Under the pieces are notes generated by a model. The model did no database searches. It was not told where the DNA came from and worked only from the letters and a program-made list of their open reading frames with translations. A stretch of DNA of 53,109 nt. Source: an uncultured PS1 clade bacterium. GTDB lineage: Bacteria; Pseudomonadota; Alphaproteobacteria; RS24. The position numbers and the translations under genes are program-made. Positions 8,969 to 17,068 of the stretch are shown here, in pieces. The stretch covers positions 1 to 53,109 of the forward strand of contig CACNWB010000011.1 in NCBI GenBank assembly GCA_902624095.1, given 5' to 3'. Each line of letters opens with the position of its first letter. The stretch's first letter is position 1.

Positions 8969-9796
8969 TTACTCAGCCGCCGAGGCTACATCGTCAAATC
9001 GAGCCTCGCGTTTTTCCATTTCGGCCATCACCGCCTCAATCTGGTTTGGTCCTCCGATAATCTCATCCTGAATTTCACTTTCCAGCATGAGCGTTTCGGG
9101 CAAATGACGGTCGGCAGGCTCGTTATAAAGCCGCTTGATGCCTCGTATGGCCTCCGGATTTCGCGCCGCAATCTGCCGGGCGACATCCAAGGCATGTGCT
9201 ACAGGGTCGTCATGAATGCGCGTCAGGAAACCGATTTCCAGTGCTTCATCGGCTTCAAAAATACGCCCTGTCATGGCGAGTTCCTTCAAAATATCTTCGC
9301 GAGCCAAGCGCGCCATGACATGGGTGGTGCCCATATCTGGAACGAGACCCCATTTGATTTCCATGATTGAAAATTTCGTACCCGGCGCAGCAAAGCGTAT
9401 GTCGGCGCCCATGAAAATTTGAAATCCGCCGCCGAGCGTAAAACCTTGCGCGGCTGCTATAACGGGCACCCCGATTTCGCGCCAAACGCAGGCAACCTTT
9501 TGCGGCATATTGGCTTGGCCATGGGTGCGCTCGATGAGCGGTTTGCGCGTTACTTTCTCTCCACTGCCCGCTTTGTCTGCTGTTGCACTGAAATTGCCCA
9601 TATCAAGGCCAGCACAAAAGGCGCGGCCCTCACCCGATAAAACGATCGCACGCAATCCGGCCTCATTTTTCAGCCGTTCGCCGGCCGCGATCATGGCTTG
9701 CATCATGTCATTGTCTAGTGCATTCATCTTATCGGAACGCACCATGCGCACATGGGCAATCTGGTTTTCAATCGTAATGTCTACACGCTTTTGCAT
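8969..9796 (-). CDS. Enoyl-CoA hydratase/isomerase (crotonase) family protein
   Basis: 275-residue crotonase fold protein. The oxyanion-hole segments are AFCAGLDMG (near 59-67) and GFTLGGGFQIFMGAD (near 118-132), with FSIMEIKWGLVPDMGTT near 142-158. The second catalytic glutamate position is kept (Glu146) but the first is Gln126, so simple hydration chemistry is not certain; an isomerase-type mechanism using Asp154 is an alternative. It acts on acyl-CoA substrates in the cytosol. The gene is convergent with the HupE-like gene (19 bases) and lies downstream of xylB on the same strand, 40 bases away. Specific substrate unknown. Confidence 0.85.
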   Translation of the reverse strand: MQKRVDITIENQIAHVRMVRSDKMNALDNDMMQAMIAAGERLKNEAGLRAIVLSGEGRAFCAGLDMGNFSATADKAGSGEKVTRKPLIERTHGQANMPQKVACVWREIGVPVIAAAQGFTLGGGFQIFMGADIRFAAPGTKFSIMEIKWGLVPDMGTTHVMARLAREDILKELAMTGRIFEADEALEIGFLTRIHDDPVAHALDVARQIAARNPEAIRGIKRLYNEPADRHLPETLMLESEIQDEIIGGPNQIEAVMAEMEKREARFDDVASAAE

Positions 9797-9836
9797 GGGG
9801 TTCCCTCCGAGCTATCCGTGCTCACTAATGTCTTGC

Positions 9837-11282
9837 TCACGTTTGCTTGTGAAATTGCTCAAACGCGGCCCTGTAAACTTCATGACTTGCAATATAACAA
9901 GCGTGTGCCTGTTTGTCAGGAGAAAATTCGGCTCGCTTGTGGTAGCCAGCCTCTGCCGCCATCGCCAGTGTTTCGAAGGCGCCATCGGCATGCGCAGCAA
10001 GCAGAGCTGCACCGAAAGAGGCTTCTGTGTGTTCGGGTACGCGCAAAACCGCACCGGTCATATCGGCGATCATCTGGCACCAAAACTCATTCCGGGCGCC
10101 GCCCCCGAGAACGATTGCCTCACTTGCTGCAATGTCCATGCTCTGCCAAATCTGCGTAAGCGCGTGTCCGATGCCTTCAAAAACCGCGCGGGCCAAATGG
10201 CTTTGGTTGGTTGCCCGTGTCATGCCGGTGAAACTTGCCTTCAGGTCGGGGCTCCAATGCGGGGCGCGTTCACCCAGCAAATAGGGGTGAAACAAAACGC
10301 CTTCGGCACCGGCTGGCGCATCTGCGGCGATATCCCCAATTTGGTCGAGCGTCTGGCTGGGTGCGAAAGTTTTGGCAAACCAGTCAAGCGCGCTGGTGCA
10401 ATTATTCATGCCTGCGGCGTGATAATAGAGCGGCTCGGCGAGATGTGGATAAATTGATACCGGCGGGCGCGGGGCAAGCCCCTTACAAATTTTTGAAACG
10501 ACACCGGCGGATGCTAGCTTGATATGTGTTTTGTCGGCTTTTAGCGTGCCACAACAAAGCCATTCAACGGTGGTGTCAATGGATCCCTGATAGATGGCCA
10601 CACCGGACGGCAAATGGAATTTCTGCGCGCGTGCATCTGTGGTACCGGCTTTTGCAAGCGGAGATACAAGTTCGGCCATCATGGGTTTTTTAATACCCGC
10701 TTGGGTCAATATTTGCGTTGCCCAACCAGACTCGCGAATATCGCCAAGCATGGCTCCTGTCGCTTCTCCCATGTCGGTAAGGCGGTCTCCGGTCAGTTGA
10801 GCGCGCAGCCAGTCTTTGGCGAAAAACACACGCGCGAGGCGGGCCATGAGGTCGGGCTCATGGGCTTGCAGCCAGCACAATTGCGGCAATGTCCATGTCG
10901 GATTGGGCTGATTACCGCTTATTTTTATAATCTCTTGATCTTTACGAAGCTGGCTGGCTTGCGCCGCGGCACGCTGGTCGCTCCACATAATGGCCGGGCG
11001 TAACGGTTTGTTCTCATCGTCGCATAAAACGGCAATATGCGCTCCGCCGGTGAACACTATGGCTCGCAGAGCCTGAACTTCTGTTGGAAAATCGGTATGC
11101 AGTTGGCCCAGCCCGCTTTGCAGGGCGGTAAGCCAATCTGCCGGATTTTGTTCCGCATGGCCGGGTTCGGGGGTATCGGTCGCAAGCCCGATGCCGCACC
11201 CGCCGACATATTGGGCATGCGTGTCAATGAGCGAAAGTTTGAGCGCACTTGCGCCGAGGTCAATACCGAGGAAGAAGCTCAT
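9837..11282 (-). CDS. xylB: Xylulokinase (FGGY sugar kinase)
   Basis: 481 residues, full length for FGGY kinases. It phosphorylates D-xylulose with ATP to xylulose 5-phosphate. The N-terminal phosphate-1 motif is FLGIDLGASALKLSL, the MWSDQRAA segment (near 93) is typical of xylulokinases, and the C-terminal adenosine motif is VLGGGARNEFWCQMIAD (near 396-412). No xylose isomerase, xylitol dehydrogenase or sugar transporter is next to it, so the true polyol or ketose substrate could differ within the FGGY family. The gene is followed by a crotonase gene on the same strand. No good Shine-Dalgarno is visible before the ATG at 11282. Confidence 0.88.
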   Translation of the reverse strand: MSFFLGIDLGASALKLSLIDTHAQYVGGCGIGLATDTPEPGHAEQNPADWLTALQSGLGQLHTDFPTEVQALRAIVFTGGAHIAVLCDDENKPLRPAIMWSDQRAAAQASQLRKDQEIIKISGNQPNPTWTLPQLCWLQAHEPDLMARLARVFFAKDWLRAQLTGDRLTDMGEATGAMLGDIRESGWATQILTQAGIKKPMMAELVSPLAKAGTTDARAQKFHLPSGVAIYQGSIDTTVEWLCCGTLKADKTHIKLASAGVVSKICKGLAPRPPVSIYPHLAEPLYYHAAGMNNCTSALDWFAKTFAPSQTLDQIGDIAADAPAGAEGVLFHPYLLGERAPHWSPDLKASFTGMTRATNQSHLARAVFEGIGHALTQIWQSMDIAASEAIVLGGGARNEFWCQMIADMTGAVLRVPEHTEASFGAALLAAHADGAFETLAMAAEAGYHKRAEFSPDKQAHACYIASHEVYRAAFEQFHKQT

Positions 11283-11344
11283 AATGGCTTATACCGTATG
11301 CATGAGCTGTATGCTGAAAAAAAGCGATCGCATAAAGGAGGTAT

Positions 11345-11373
11345 AAAAAAGGGCGCCCGTCAAGCGGGCGCCC
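11345..11373 (-). terminator. Rho-independent terminator after the 30-residue ORF
   Basis: A perfect 9-bp stem (GGGCGCCCG / CGGGCGCCC) with a 5-base loop lies at 11351-11373. Read on the minus strand it is followed by six T residues (11345-11350). It ends 30 bases downstream of the small ORF's stop codon and upstream of xylB, so it would insulate the small transcript from xylB. Confidence 0.85.
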
Positions 11374-11402
11374 CGTGAATTTGGTTTTAAGGCAAATCCA
11401 AA

Positions 11403-11495
11403 TTATTTTCGCGCGCCCATGGACTGCGAAGGCTGCTCCACGTCCATCTTACACCGCCGGATTTTAAACCCTAAATCAGACCTTTCACTAGACAA
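11403..11495 (-). CDS. Unrecognised 30-residue ORF with maximal Shine-Dalgarno (TTG start)
   Basis: Minus-strand frame starting TTG at 11495 and ending TAA at 11403. The product begins MSSERSDLGF, continues KIRRCKMDVE and ends QPSQSMGARK; it is basic, hydrophilic and has one cysteine. Directly upstream (11497-11511) the minus strand reads GAAAGGAGGTGATCC, complementary over 15 bases to the canonical 16S rRNA 3' end, with 7 bases between GGAGG and the TTG. A strong terminator follows the stop. The unit (SD, short frame, terminator) is compact and monocistronic. I do not recognise the protein. It could be a small ribosome-associated protein, a regulatory leader or an sRNA with an anti-SD-binding motif. 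Confidence 0.5.
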   Translation of the reverse strand: MSSERSDLGFKIRRCKMDVEQPSQSMGARK

Positions 11496-11604
11496 TGGAT
11501 CACCTCCTTTCGATAGTTGAAAAAACACTGCTGACTTTAGTCTGATTTGCACGGCCTAACAAAAGGTTTATGCTGAGTTTCATGAAAATTTTAAGGAGTG
11601 CGGT

Positions 11605-12252
11605 ATGGTTCGTTTTCAGATAATTCCGGTAACGCCTTTTCAGCAAAACTGTACTGTCTTCTGGAATGAAGAAACCATGAATGGCGCGGTGGTTGATCCG
11701 GGCGGCGATCTGGCTTTGCTGGATAAATTTATCGACGAACAGGGCATCAAAATTGAAAAAATTCTGGTGACGCACGGCCATCTCGACCACGTCGGCAGCG
11801 TTGCAGAAATGGCGGCTGCGCGGGATATTCCGATCATTGGGCCGCACAAGGAGGACAAATTCTGGATCGATGGCATGCCTGACGCTGCCAAGCAATTCGG
11901 CTTTCCGCCGGCGCTGGCTTTTGAGCCTGACCAGTGGCTCGAAAATGGAGACGTTGTCGCCGCGGCGGATACAATATTTGATGTCTTGCATTGTCCTGGG
12001 CACACGCCCGGCCATGTGGTGTTCGTTCAAGCCGAGCACAAGGTTGCCATGGTCGGTGATGTTTTATTTAAGGGCTCCATCGGGCGCACGGATTTTCCCA
12101 AGGGTGATCATCAGCAACTGATTTCGTCAATCACCGACCGCTTGTGGCCTTTGGGTCTTGATATCACCTTTATCCCCGGCCACGGTCCGACATCGACTTT
12201 CGGCTTTGAAAAAGAAACCAATCCGTTCGTGTCCGACACGGCCCTTGGCTGA
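11605..12252 (+). CDS. MBL-fold metallo-hydrolase, glyoxalase II-like
   Basis: 215 residues. The zinc-binding signature THGHLDHVG gives His57, His59, Asp61 and His62. A further ligand lies in LHCPGHTPGH (near 129-138), the bridging Asp in AMVGDVLFKGSIGRTDFP, and the last His in IPGHGPTSTFG. This arrangement matches the short YcbL/GloB-like hydrolases that cleave thioesters such as S-D-lactoylglutathione, but the C-terminal glutathione-binding domain of classical GloB is absent. AAGGAG with 7-base spacing precedes the ATG. The HIT gene begins at or just after its stop, so the two are coupled. Confidence 0.88.
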   Translation: MVRFQIIPVTPFQQNCTVFWNEETMNGAVVDPGGDLALLDKFIDEQGIKIEKILVTHGHLDHVGSVAEMAAARDIPIIGPHKEDKFWIDGMPDAAKQFGFPPALAFEPDQWLENGDVVAAADTIFDVLHCPGHTPGHVVFVQAEHKVAMVGDVLFKGSIGRTDFPKGDHQQLISSITDRLWPLGLDITFIPGHGPTSTFGFEKETNPFVSDTALG

Positions 12253-12256
12253 GCCA

Positions 12257-12661
12257 GTGTTCACCCTAGACCCGCACCTTGCGGCTGACAGCTTCGACAT
12301 CTGTACGCTTGATCAGGTTCAGGTGCGGCTAATGAATGATTCGCGCTATTGGTGGCTGGTGCTGGTGCCCGAAATTGACGGCGCGGTGGAATGGCACCAT
12401 CTCGATGACCATGCCCGGCGCCATTTGTTTGATGTGGCGACGCAAGTGGCTCGTGTTCTGGAAAATCTGGCGCAGGCAGACAAAATGAATATTGCCGCGC
12501 TCGGCAATATGGTGCGCCAGCTTCACGTACACGTGATCGCGCGCCATGAGGGCGATGCGGCATGGCCAGGGCCGGTTTGGGGGAGAGGTGACATGTTGGC
12601 CTTGGATGCACCAACACGCAGAGCGCGCGCACAAGCTCTGCGCGAACATCTGCTCGCTTGA
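12257..12661 (+). CDS. HIT domain protein (histidine-triad nucleotide hydrolase/transferase family)
   Basis: About 134 residues from the GTG at 12257, giving the usual family N-terminus FTLDPHLAADSF; a TTG at 12245 is an alternative that overlaps the upstream stop. The longer frame from 12158 overlaps the MBL gene by 95 bases and is discounted. The triad motif is QLHVHVIAR, with the first histidine of HxHxH replaced by Gln, as is common in this alphaproteobacterial subgroup. LGNMVRQ and AWPGPVWG segments also match. HIT proteins hydrolyse or transfer nucleotidyl groups. It follows the MBL hydrolase with almost no gap. Confidence 0.85.
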   Translation: MFTLDPHLAADSFDICTLDQVQVRLMNDSRYWWLVLVPEIDGAVEWHHLDDHARRHLFDVATQVARVLENLAQADKMNIAALGNMVRQLHVHVIARHEGDAAWPGPVWGRGDMLALDAPTRRARAQALREHLLA

Positions 12662-12665
12662 AGCG

Positions 12666-14138
12666 TTATTCAGCGGCGTCGCTATTGCGCCCGTGATTAT
12701 ATTCAGACAAATCCGGTTTGTTCATTTCACGTATGAACCGTATTGTCGAATGCGGCCAAAGAGTGTGGTTGAAACCGGTATCGGACTGATACCAGCTCTG
12801 GCATCCGCTCGACCATACTTTGCCCTCAAGCCCCTCATGCAAACCTTCGGTAAAAGCTTTTTGGGCCTCCGGTTTGGGGTCAATATAGGACAGCCCGCCT
12901 TTTGCAAGCCCCTTGATAAGCTCGGTGATGTAATGCACCTGCGCCTCAATCATAACGATTACGGAATTATGGCCGAGGCCGCTATTGGGACCCAGTAGCA
13001 TGAAAAAATTCGGAAAACCTGCAACTGCTACCGAGCGGTGCGAGGTGACACCGCCGGCCCAGCTTTCTGCAAGGTTGCGCCCGCCGGGGCCGGTAACACC
13101 GAATTTTGTGAGAAAGTCAAACGGCTTGAAGCCGGTGGCATAGATGATGACATCGGCGGGGTGCACAGTGCCGTCCTCCGTAACAATGCCAGTTTCGGTA
13201 ATTTCGGAAATACCGTCGGCAATCAAATCGGCGTGGGCGCGTTGCAGGGCTTCAAAATATCCGTCGATCATCAAAATGCGCTTGCAGCCGATTTGAAAGT
13301 CAGGCGTCAGCTTGGCGCGCAGCTCTTCATCGGCAACCATATCTTCCAAATGGTCCAGCGCCTGTTTGCGGAGCCTGCGCTGCATGTAACTGTCGGCGAA
13401 AAATGCCGGGAAAAACAGCAATTCGCCGCGCAAATATAACAGGCCACGAATTGCCAGACTGGTGAAAGGTAGGTTCCGGTGTAACCATTTGCGCCATGCC
13501 GGATATTTTTTGTTCATGCGCGGCAACACCCAGTTCGGCGTGCGCTGATACACATCAAGGTGGGCCACCTTGTCGATAATTTGCGGCACGAGCTGTACGG
13601 CGCTGGCGGCACTGCCAATAACTGCCACGCGTTTGTTTGTTAGGTCGATGTCATGGTCCCAATGCGCGGTATGAAAGCTGGGGCCCTTAAATTTGTTTTT
13701 GCCTTTGAAGTCGGGTGTTTGCGGCACATGCAGCCCCCCCATGGCCGAGACCACAATATCGGCTGTTTCGGATGCACCCTCGGCAAAATCAAGACGCCAA
13801 ATGCCATGCTCGTAACTTGTGTGTGTCAGGGTACGGTTAAACGAGCAATGGGGTAGGAGACCGAACTTTTCCGCCGTTGCTTCGCAATATTGCTGAATCT
13901 CGCCGCCCGACGAAAACGCCTCGCTCCAATTCGGATTGCGCTCAAAGGAAAACGAATAAAGATGCGACGGCACATCGCAAGCCACACCAGGATAGCTATT
14001 TTCCCGCCACGTGCCGCCCACCCGGTCGGCTTTTTCAAAAATTGTAAAATTCGTGAAGCCTGCTTTGATCAGCGAATGGCCCATTGCCATGCCTGACATG
14101 CCCGCGCCAAGGACAGCTATTTTCAAATTCTTATTCAT
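12666..14138 (-). CDS. Flavin-containing monooxygenase, Baeyer-Villiger type
   Basis: 490 residues, paralogous in plan to the enzyme at 2238-3704. It has FAD-binding GAGMSG near residue 11, the VGGTWRENSYPGVACDVPSH segment typical of cyclohexanone- or phenylacetone-monooxygenase-like enzymes, the BVMO fingerprint FKGPSFHTAHWD near 148, and a second Rossmann motif GSAASA near 172. IIYATGFKPFDF marks the late ATG motif. It oxidises ketones or related compounds with NADPH and O2; the substrate is unknown. The gene is convergent with the HIT gene (4 bases) and divergent from the SDR gene, with which it could share a control region of about 85 bases. Confidence 0.9.
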   Translation of the reverse strand: MNKNLKIAVLGAGMSGMAMGHSLIKAGFTNFTIFEKADRVGGTWRENSYPGVACDVPSHLYSFSFERNPNWSEAFSSGGEIQQYCEATAEKFGLLPHCSFNRTLTHTSYEHGIWRLDFAEGASETADIVVSAMGGLHVPQTPDFKGKNKFKGPSFHTAHWDHDIDLTNKRVAVIGSAASAVQLVPQIIDKVAHLDVYQRTPNWVLPRMNKKYPAWRKWLHRNLPFTSLAIRGLLYLRGELLFFPAFFADSYMQRRLRKQALDHLEDMVADEELRAKLTPDFQIGCKRILMIDGYFEALQRAHADLIADGISEITETGIVTEDGTVHPADVIIYATGFKPFDFLTKFGVTGPGGRNLAESWAGGVTSHRSVAVAGFPNFFMLLGPNSGLGHNSVIVMIEAQVHYITELIKGLAKGGLSYIDPKPEAQKAFTEGLHEGLEGKVWSSGCQSWYQSDTGFNHTLWPHSTIRFIREMNKPDLSEYNHGRNSDAAE

Positions 14139-14223
14139 TTGTTTTCTCCCGCTCGGTTGCCGTATGGCCTGTAAGTTCTAGCTTGTAACCATAAGGTAAA
14201 GATGCGGGGTTAGAAACTCAAGA

Positions 14224-14991
14224 ATGTTGGATGACGCAAATGCCACACCGGTGCTGACCTCCTTCGGTGACGGTTTCAAAACGCTTATATTTGGCGCAAT
14301 GGGTGCTATCGGCGGGGCGTTTAGCGATGCTGTAGGGCAGCAGGCAAACGCCGGCCCGCTGGTCACAACAAGCCGGTCGGCGGGCTCTTTTGCCGCAAGC
14401 GCGCAACACTTTGCATGCGACCTTGTCGATGAATCAAGCATTGCGGCTGTAGCGACAGCAGTGACCGAGATGGCACCATTTGATTTGGTAATTAACGCCA
14501 CCGGGCTTTTGCACGATGAAGCCGCAGACGTGCATCCCGAAAAGGCAATGCGGCAAATCTCAGCCGATGCGATGGCGCGCGTGTTTGGCGTGAACGCGAT
14601 CGGACCGGCGCTTGTTATGAAATATTTTCTGCCGCTCATGGCGCGTGACAAAAAGGCGGTCATGGCGCATCTATCGGCGCGTGTTTGGTCAATTTCGGAT
14701 AATCGTCTGGGCGGATGGTACAGCTACCGCGCAGCCAAAGCCGCTCAGAATATGCTGGTGCGTACAGCCGCCATCGAGTTTGCGCGGCGTGCGCCGGCTG
14801 CTGTGATTGTGGGCCTGCATCCCGGCACGGTGGACAGCAATTTATCGGCACCCTTTCAAGGCAGCACCCCGCGCGAGAAGTTGTTTACGCCGGCACAGGC
14901 GGCAGCTCATTTGTTGAACGTGATTGAGAATTTGTCACCAGCTGACAGCGGTGGTTGTTTTGCGTGGGATGGTGCGCGCCTCGATGCCTGA
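14224..14991 (+). CDS. Short-chain dehydrogenase/reductase, C-factor-like
   Basis: 255-residue SDR. The nucleotide-binding region is degenerate but recognisable as LIFGAMGAIGGAF (near 20-32), followed by a conserved Asp (FACDLVDE) and the NATG motif (INATGLLH). The catalytic Ser lies in AHLSARVWS and the Tyr-Lys pair in WYSYRAAKAAQNM. The product resembles the CsgA/C-factor branch of SDRs, which often act on small carbonyl or lipid substrates. It is divergent from the flavin monooxygenase; a ketone or alcohol pair of reactions is conceivable. The ATG at 14224 has no strong Shine-Dalgarno. Confidence 0.85.
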   Translation: MLDDANATPVLTSFGDGFKTLIFGAMGAIGGAFSDAVGQQANAGPLVTTSRSAGSFAASAQHFACDLVDESSIAAVATAVTEMAPFDLVINATGLLHDEAADVHPEKAMRQISADAMARVFGVNAIGPALVMKYFLPLMARDKKAVMAHLSARVWSISDNRLGGWYSYRAAKAAQNMLVRTAAIEFARRAPAAVIVGLHPGTVDSNLSAPFQGSTPREKLFTPAQAAAHLLNVIENLSPADSGGCFAWDGARLDA

Positions 14992-15020
14992 AATTCGGCG
15001 CCTGGCACGGCGCGCACAAG

Positions 15021-15275
15021 CTAAGTCTTTTCCAGTCGCCGAAAGTCGGCGGGCAATTGCTGTCCGCCGAAATCAAGGTGCACAATATTCACCTGATGCC
15101 GCCGACACCATACCTGCAGCCCCCAATTGGTGAACCCAACATCAATCGCGGCGTAATCCTGAAGTGAAATTTTTGGCTCGATATCAGACACTTCGCGGGC
15201 GCATTTTGTGCATGCGACGTAGCTGTCAATGTTCAGGCTCAGCGCCTCGACTGGCAGGGTTGGTTTAGCAGGCAT
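15021..15275 (-). CDS. Small conserved Cys/His protein downstream of FeS photolyase
   Basis: 84 residues starting immediately after the photolyase stop (TAG then ATG with no gap), so it is translationally coupled. It contains CTKCAREV (two cysteines, CxxC, near 22-25), a further Cys-Arg-Arg-His (WCRRHQ near 56-61) and IVHLDFGG, a layout that looks like a small zinc or iron-sulfur site. I recall the sequence type as an uncharacterised conserved protein of alphaproteobacteria but cannot name a family. Third gene of the DUF2256 / photolyase operon; a helper role for that system is only inferred from position. Confidence 0.7.
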   Translation of the reverse strand: MPAKPTLPVEALSLNIDSYVACTKCAREVSDIEPKISLQDYAAIDVGFTNWGLQVWCRRHQVNIVHLDFGGQQLPADFRRLEKT

Positions 15276-16793
15276 CTACAAATTCCCCAGAAATTTTGCC
15301 GCGCTGTTGGCAATCTCGGCACGCCGCTCATCATCCATTTTGTCATATGTACGATATACCATGCCCATGCGCGGATTGCTGCCCAGCTTATCGCGGTGGC
15401 GCGTCATGAAATCCCAGTAAAGATAATTGAACGGGCAAGCTGTATCGCCTGTGGGTTCCTTGACCTTATAAGCACATGCGCTGCAATAATCCGACATGCG
15501 GTTCACATAAGCGCCGGACGCCGCATAGGGTTTTGAGCCCACCACCCCGCCATCGGCAAACAGCGCCATGCCGTGTGTGTTGGGCAATTGCACCCACTCA
15601 TAGGCATCTGCATAAACCTCCAAATACCATTTATTGACGGCTTCGGGTGCGATACCGGCCAGCAAAGCGAAATTGCCTGTAATCATCAGCCGTTGAATAT
15701 GGTGAGCATAGGCGTGCTCGCGTGTTGCCTCAATTGCCTCGCGGAGGCAAGCCATTTTGGTTTTACCAGTATAGTAGAAATCGGGCAGGGCCCGGTTTGC
15801 CTCGAAATAATTTGCTTGGGCATAGTCCGGCATTTTCAGCCAATAGACCCCGCGAATAAATTCGCGCCAACCCAATATCTGGCGAATAAAGCCCTCAACG
15901 GCGTTGATCGGTGCCTGATGGGTGTGCAGGCGCGCTTCCGCCGCCCGGCAAACCTCCAGCGGATCAAGCAGACCCAGATTAAGACTCGACCCGACAAGAC
16001 TGTGATAAACGAAGGCCTCACCAGATTTCATGGCATCCTGAAAATCGCCAAACACTGGCAGGCAATTATCCAGAAAATATTCAAAGTCGGCTTCGGCTTC
16101 TTCCTGGGTGACAGGCCACGCGAAATTTTCGAGCTCGCCAAAATGGTTTGAAAACCGCGCTGTGACCAGATCAATCACGGCTTTGGTTATGACATCAGGC
16201 TTGCGCCGGGGACGCTTTGGCACAATATGAGTGGCGGGTAATTTCTTGCGGTTGTCAGCATCATAATTCCATTGGCCGCCTATGGGTTCACCGTTTTGCA
16301 TTAGAATGCCGGTCTGGCGGCGCAGGTCGCGGTAGAAATATTCCATGCGCAATTGCTTGCGCCCGTCGGCCCATGTTGCGAATGCCTCATGCGTAGCGAT
16401 AAACCGTGTGTCGGGAGTAATAACAAGAGATGTGCCCGCCGGTGCCGCCCATCCGCGCAACACTTTATCGAGGCGGTATTCGCCAGGCTCGGCGACAAAA
16501 ATTTTATGCGGTGCCTTTGTATCGGCAATATGGCTCAATACATCGTCCATGCTGGCAAGCCCTGCCTGTTCACCATAAGCCAGGTAATGCACCTTGCGCC
16601 CTTGTGCCCTCAGTTTTTCGGCGAAATGGCGCATGGCTGAAAATACCAGGACAATTTTCTGCTGGTGATGACCGACATAACCGGCTTCTTCTGCCACTTC
16701 AGCCATGAAAATTTCGGCATCGGAGCCTGCGGCCTGGAGACTTGAGAGCGACAGGTTCAGCTGGTCGCCCAATATCAAAACAGCTTCGCTCAT
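15276..16793 (-). CDS. phrB: FeS-type bacterial cryptochrome/(6-4) photolyase (PhrB/CryPro family)
   Basis: 505 residues from the ATG at 16793 ([12 protein letters not shown] is the usual family N-terminus). It repairs (6-4) pyrimidine dimers or acts as a light sensor using FAD, a 4Fe-4S cluster and a lumazine-type antenna. The four cluster cysteines are Cys349 (KMACLREAI), Cys437, Cys440 (DYCSACAYK) and Cys453 (DTACPFNY); this spacing matches Agrobacterium PhrB almost residue for residue. The FAD pocket segment [15 protein letters not shown] is present. The ATG overlaps the TGA of the DUF2256 gene upstream, and an 84-residue protein follows without a gap. A second, unrelated-class photolyase lies at 26136-27620. 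Confidence 0.93.
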   Translation of the reverse strand: MSEAVLILGDQLNLSLSSLQAAGSDAEIFMAEVAEEAGYVGHHQQKIVLVFSAMRHFAEKLRAQGRKVHYLAYGEQAGLASMDDVLSHIADTKAPHKIFVAEPGEYRLDKVLRGWAAPAGTSLVITPDTRFIATHEAFATWADGRKQLRMEYFYRDLRRQTGILMQNGEPIGGQWNYDADNRKKLPATHIVPKRPRRKPDVITKAVIDLVTARFSNHFGELENFAWPVTQEEAEADFEYFLDNCLPVFGDFQDAMKSGEAFVYHSLVGSSLNLGLLDPLEVCRAAEARLHTHQAPINAVEGFIRQILGWREFIRGVYWLKMPDYAQANYFEANRALPDFYYTGKTKMACLREAIEATREHAYAHHIQRLMITGNFALLAGIAPEAVNKWYLEVYADAYEWVQLPNTHGMALFADGGVVGSKPYAASGAYVNRMSDYCSACAYKVKEPTGDTACPFNYLYWDFMTRHRDKLGSNPRMGMVYRTYDKMDDERRAEIANSAAKFLGNL

Positions 16794-16939
16794 AAGGTGC
16801 CTTTTTGCGCCATCTTGCAACGCTGTGAACAAAAAAGAACATTATCCCAGTCGCGCGCCCATTTTTTTCGCCAGGCAAACGGGCGGCCACAGGCTCGGCA
16901 ATTTTTTTGCGGCAATTCGGATTTTTTACGCATTTTCAT
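16790..16939 (-). CDS. DUF2256 small zinc-ribbon-like protein
   Basis: 49 residues from the ATG at 16939 (or an ATG two codons later) to a TGA at 16790. Four cysteines form two pairs: Cys14 and Cys17 (NCRACGRPF) and Cys37 and Cys41 (FCSQRCKM), with the [12 protein letters not shown] segment between them. This is the DUF2256 pattern, commonly found beside cryptochrome/photolyase genes of the FeS class. The stop codon overlaps the photolyase ATG (ATGA), a clear coupling signal. Its role is unknown; a metal-binding accessory to the photolyase is a reasonable inference. Call based on strong match to remembered family sequence. Confidence 0.9.
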   Translation of the reverse strand: MKMRKKSELPQKNCRACGRPFAWRKKWARDWDNVLFCSQRCKMAQKGTL

Positions 16940-17068
16940 GAGTATGAAATGGGGCGTAAAGCCGGTCGGTCAAATAGAACGCGCCAGCAAGCGGCTAGCC
17001 TACCCTTCATGATATTGACTTCCCAATTTAGCTTAACCATGCTAATCGCCGAAGCAGAAGAGGAATAA

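Larger units (their letters stand above)
11283..11604. other. Intergenic region between xylB and the MBL hydrolase
   Basis: This 322-base stretch holds the small ORF (11403-11495), its terminator (11345-11373) and the divergent control region 11512-11604. The ATTTTAAGGAGTGCGGT leader of the downstream metallo-hydrolase includes an AAGGAG Shine-Dalgarno. A GCGATCGC palindrome at 11324-11331 lies just upstream of xylB. No further gene is seen. Confidence 0.6.

Noticed and set aside
11497-11511. Plus-strand string identical to the 16S rRNA 3' end
   Set aside because: No other rRNA sequence around it; the complement works as a strong Shine-Dalgarno on the minus strand.
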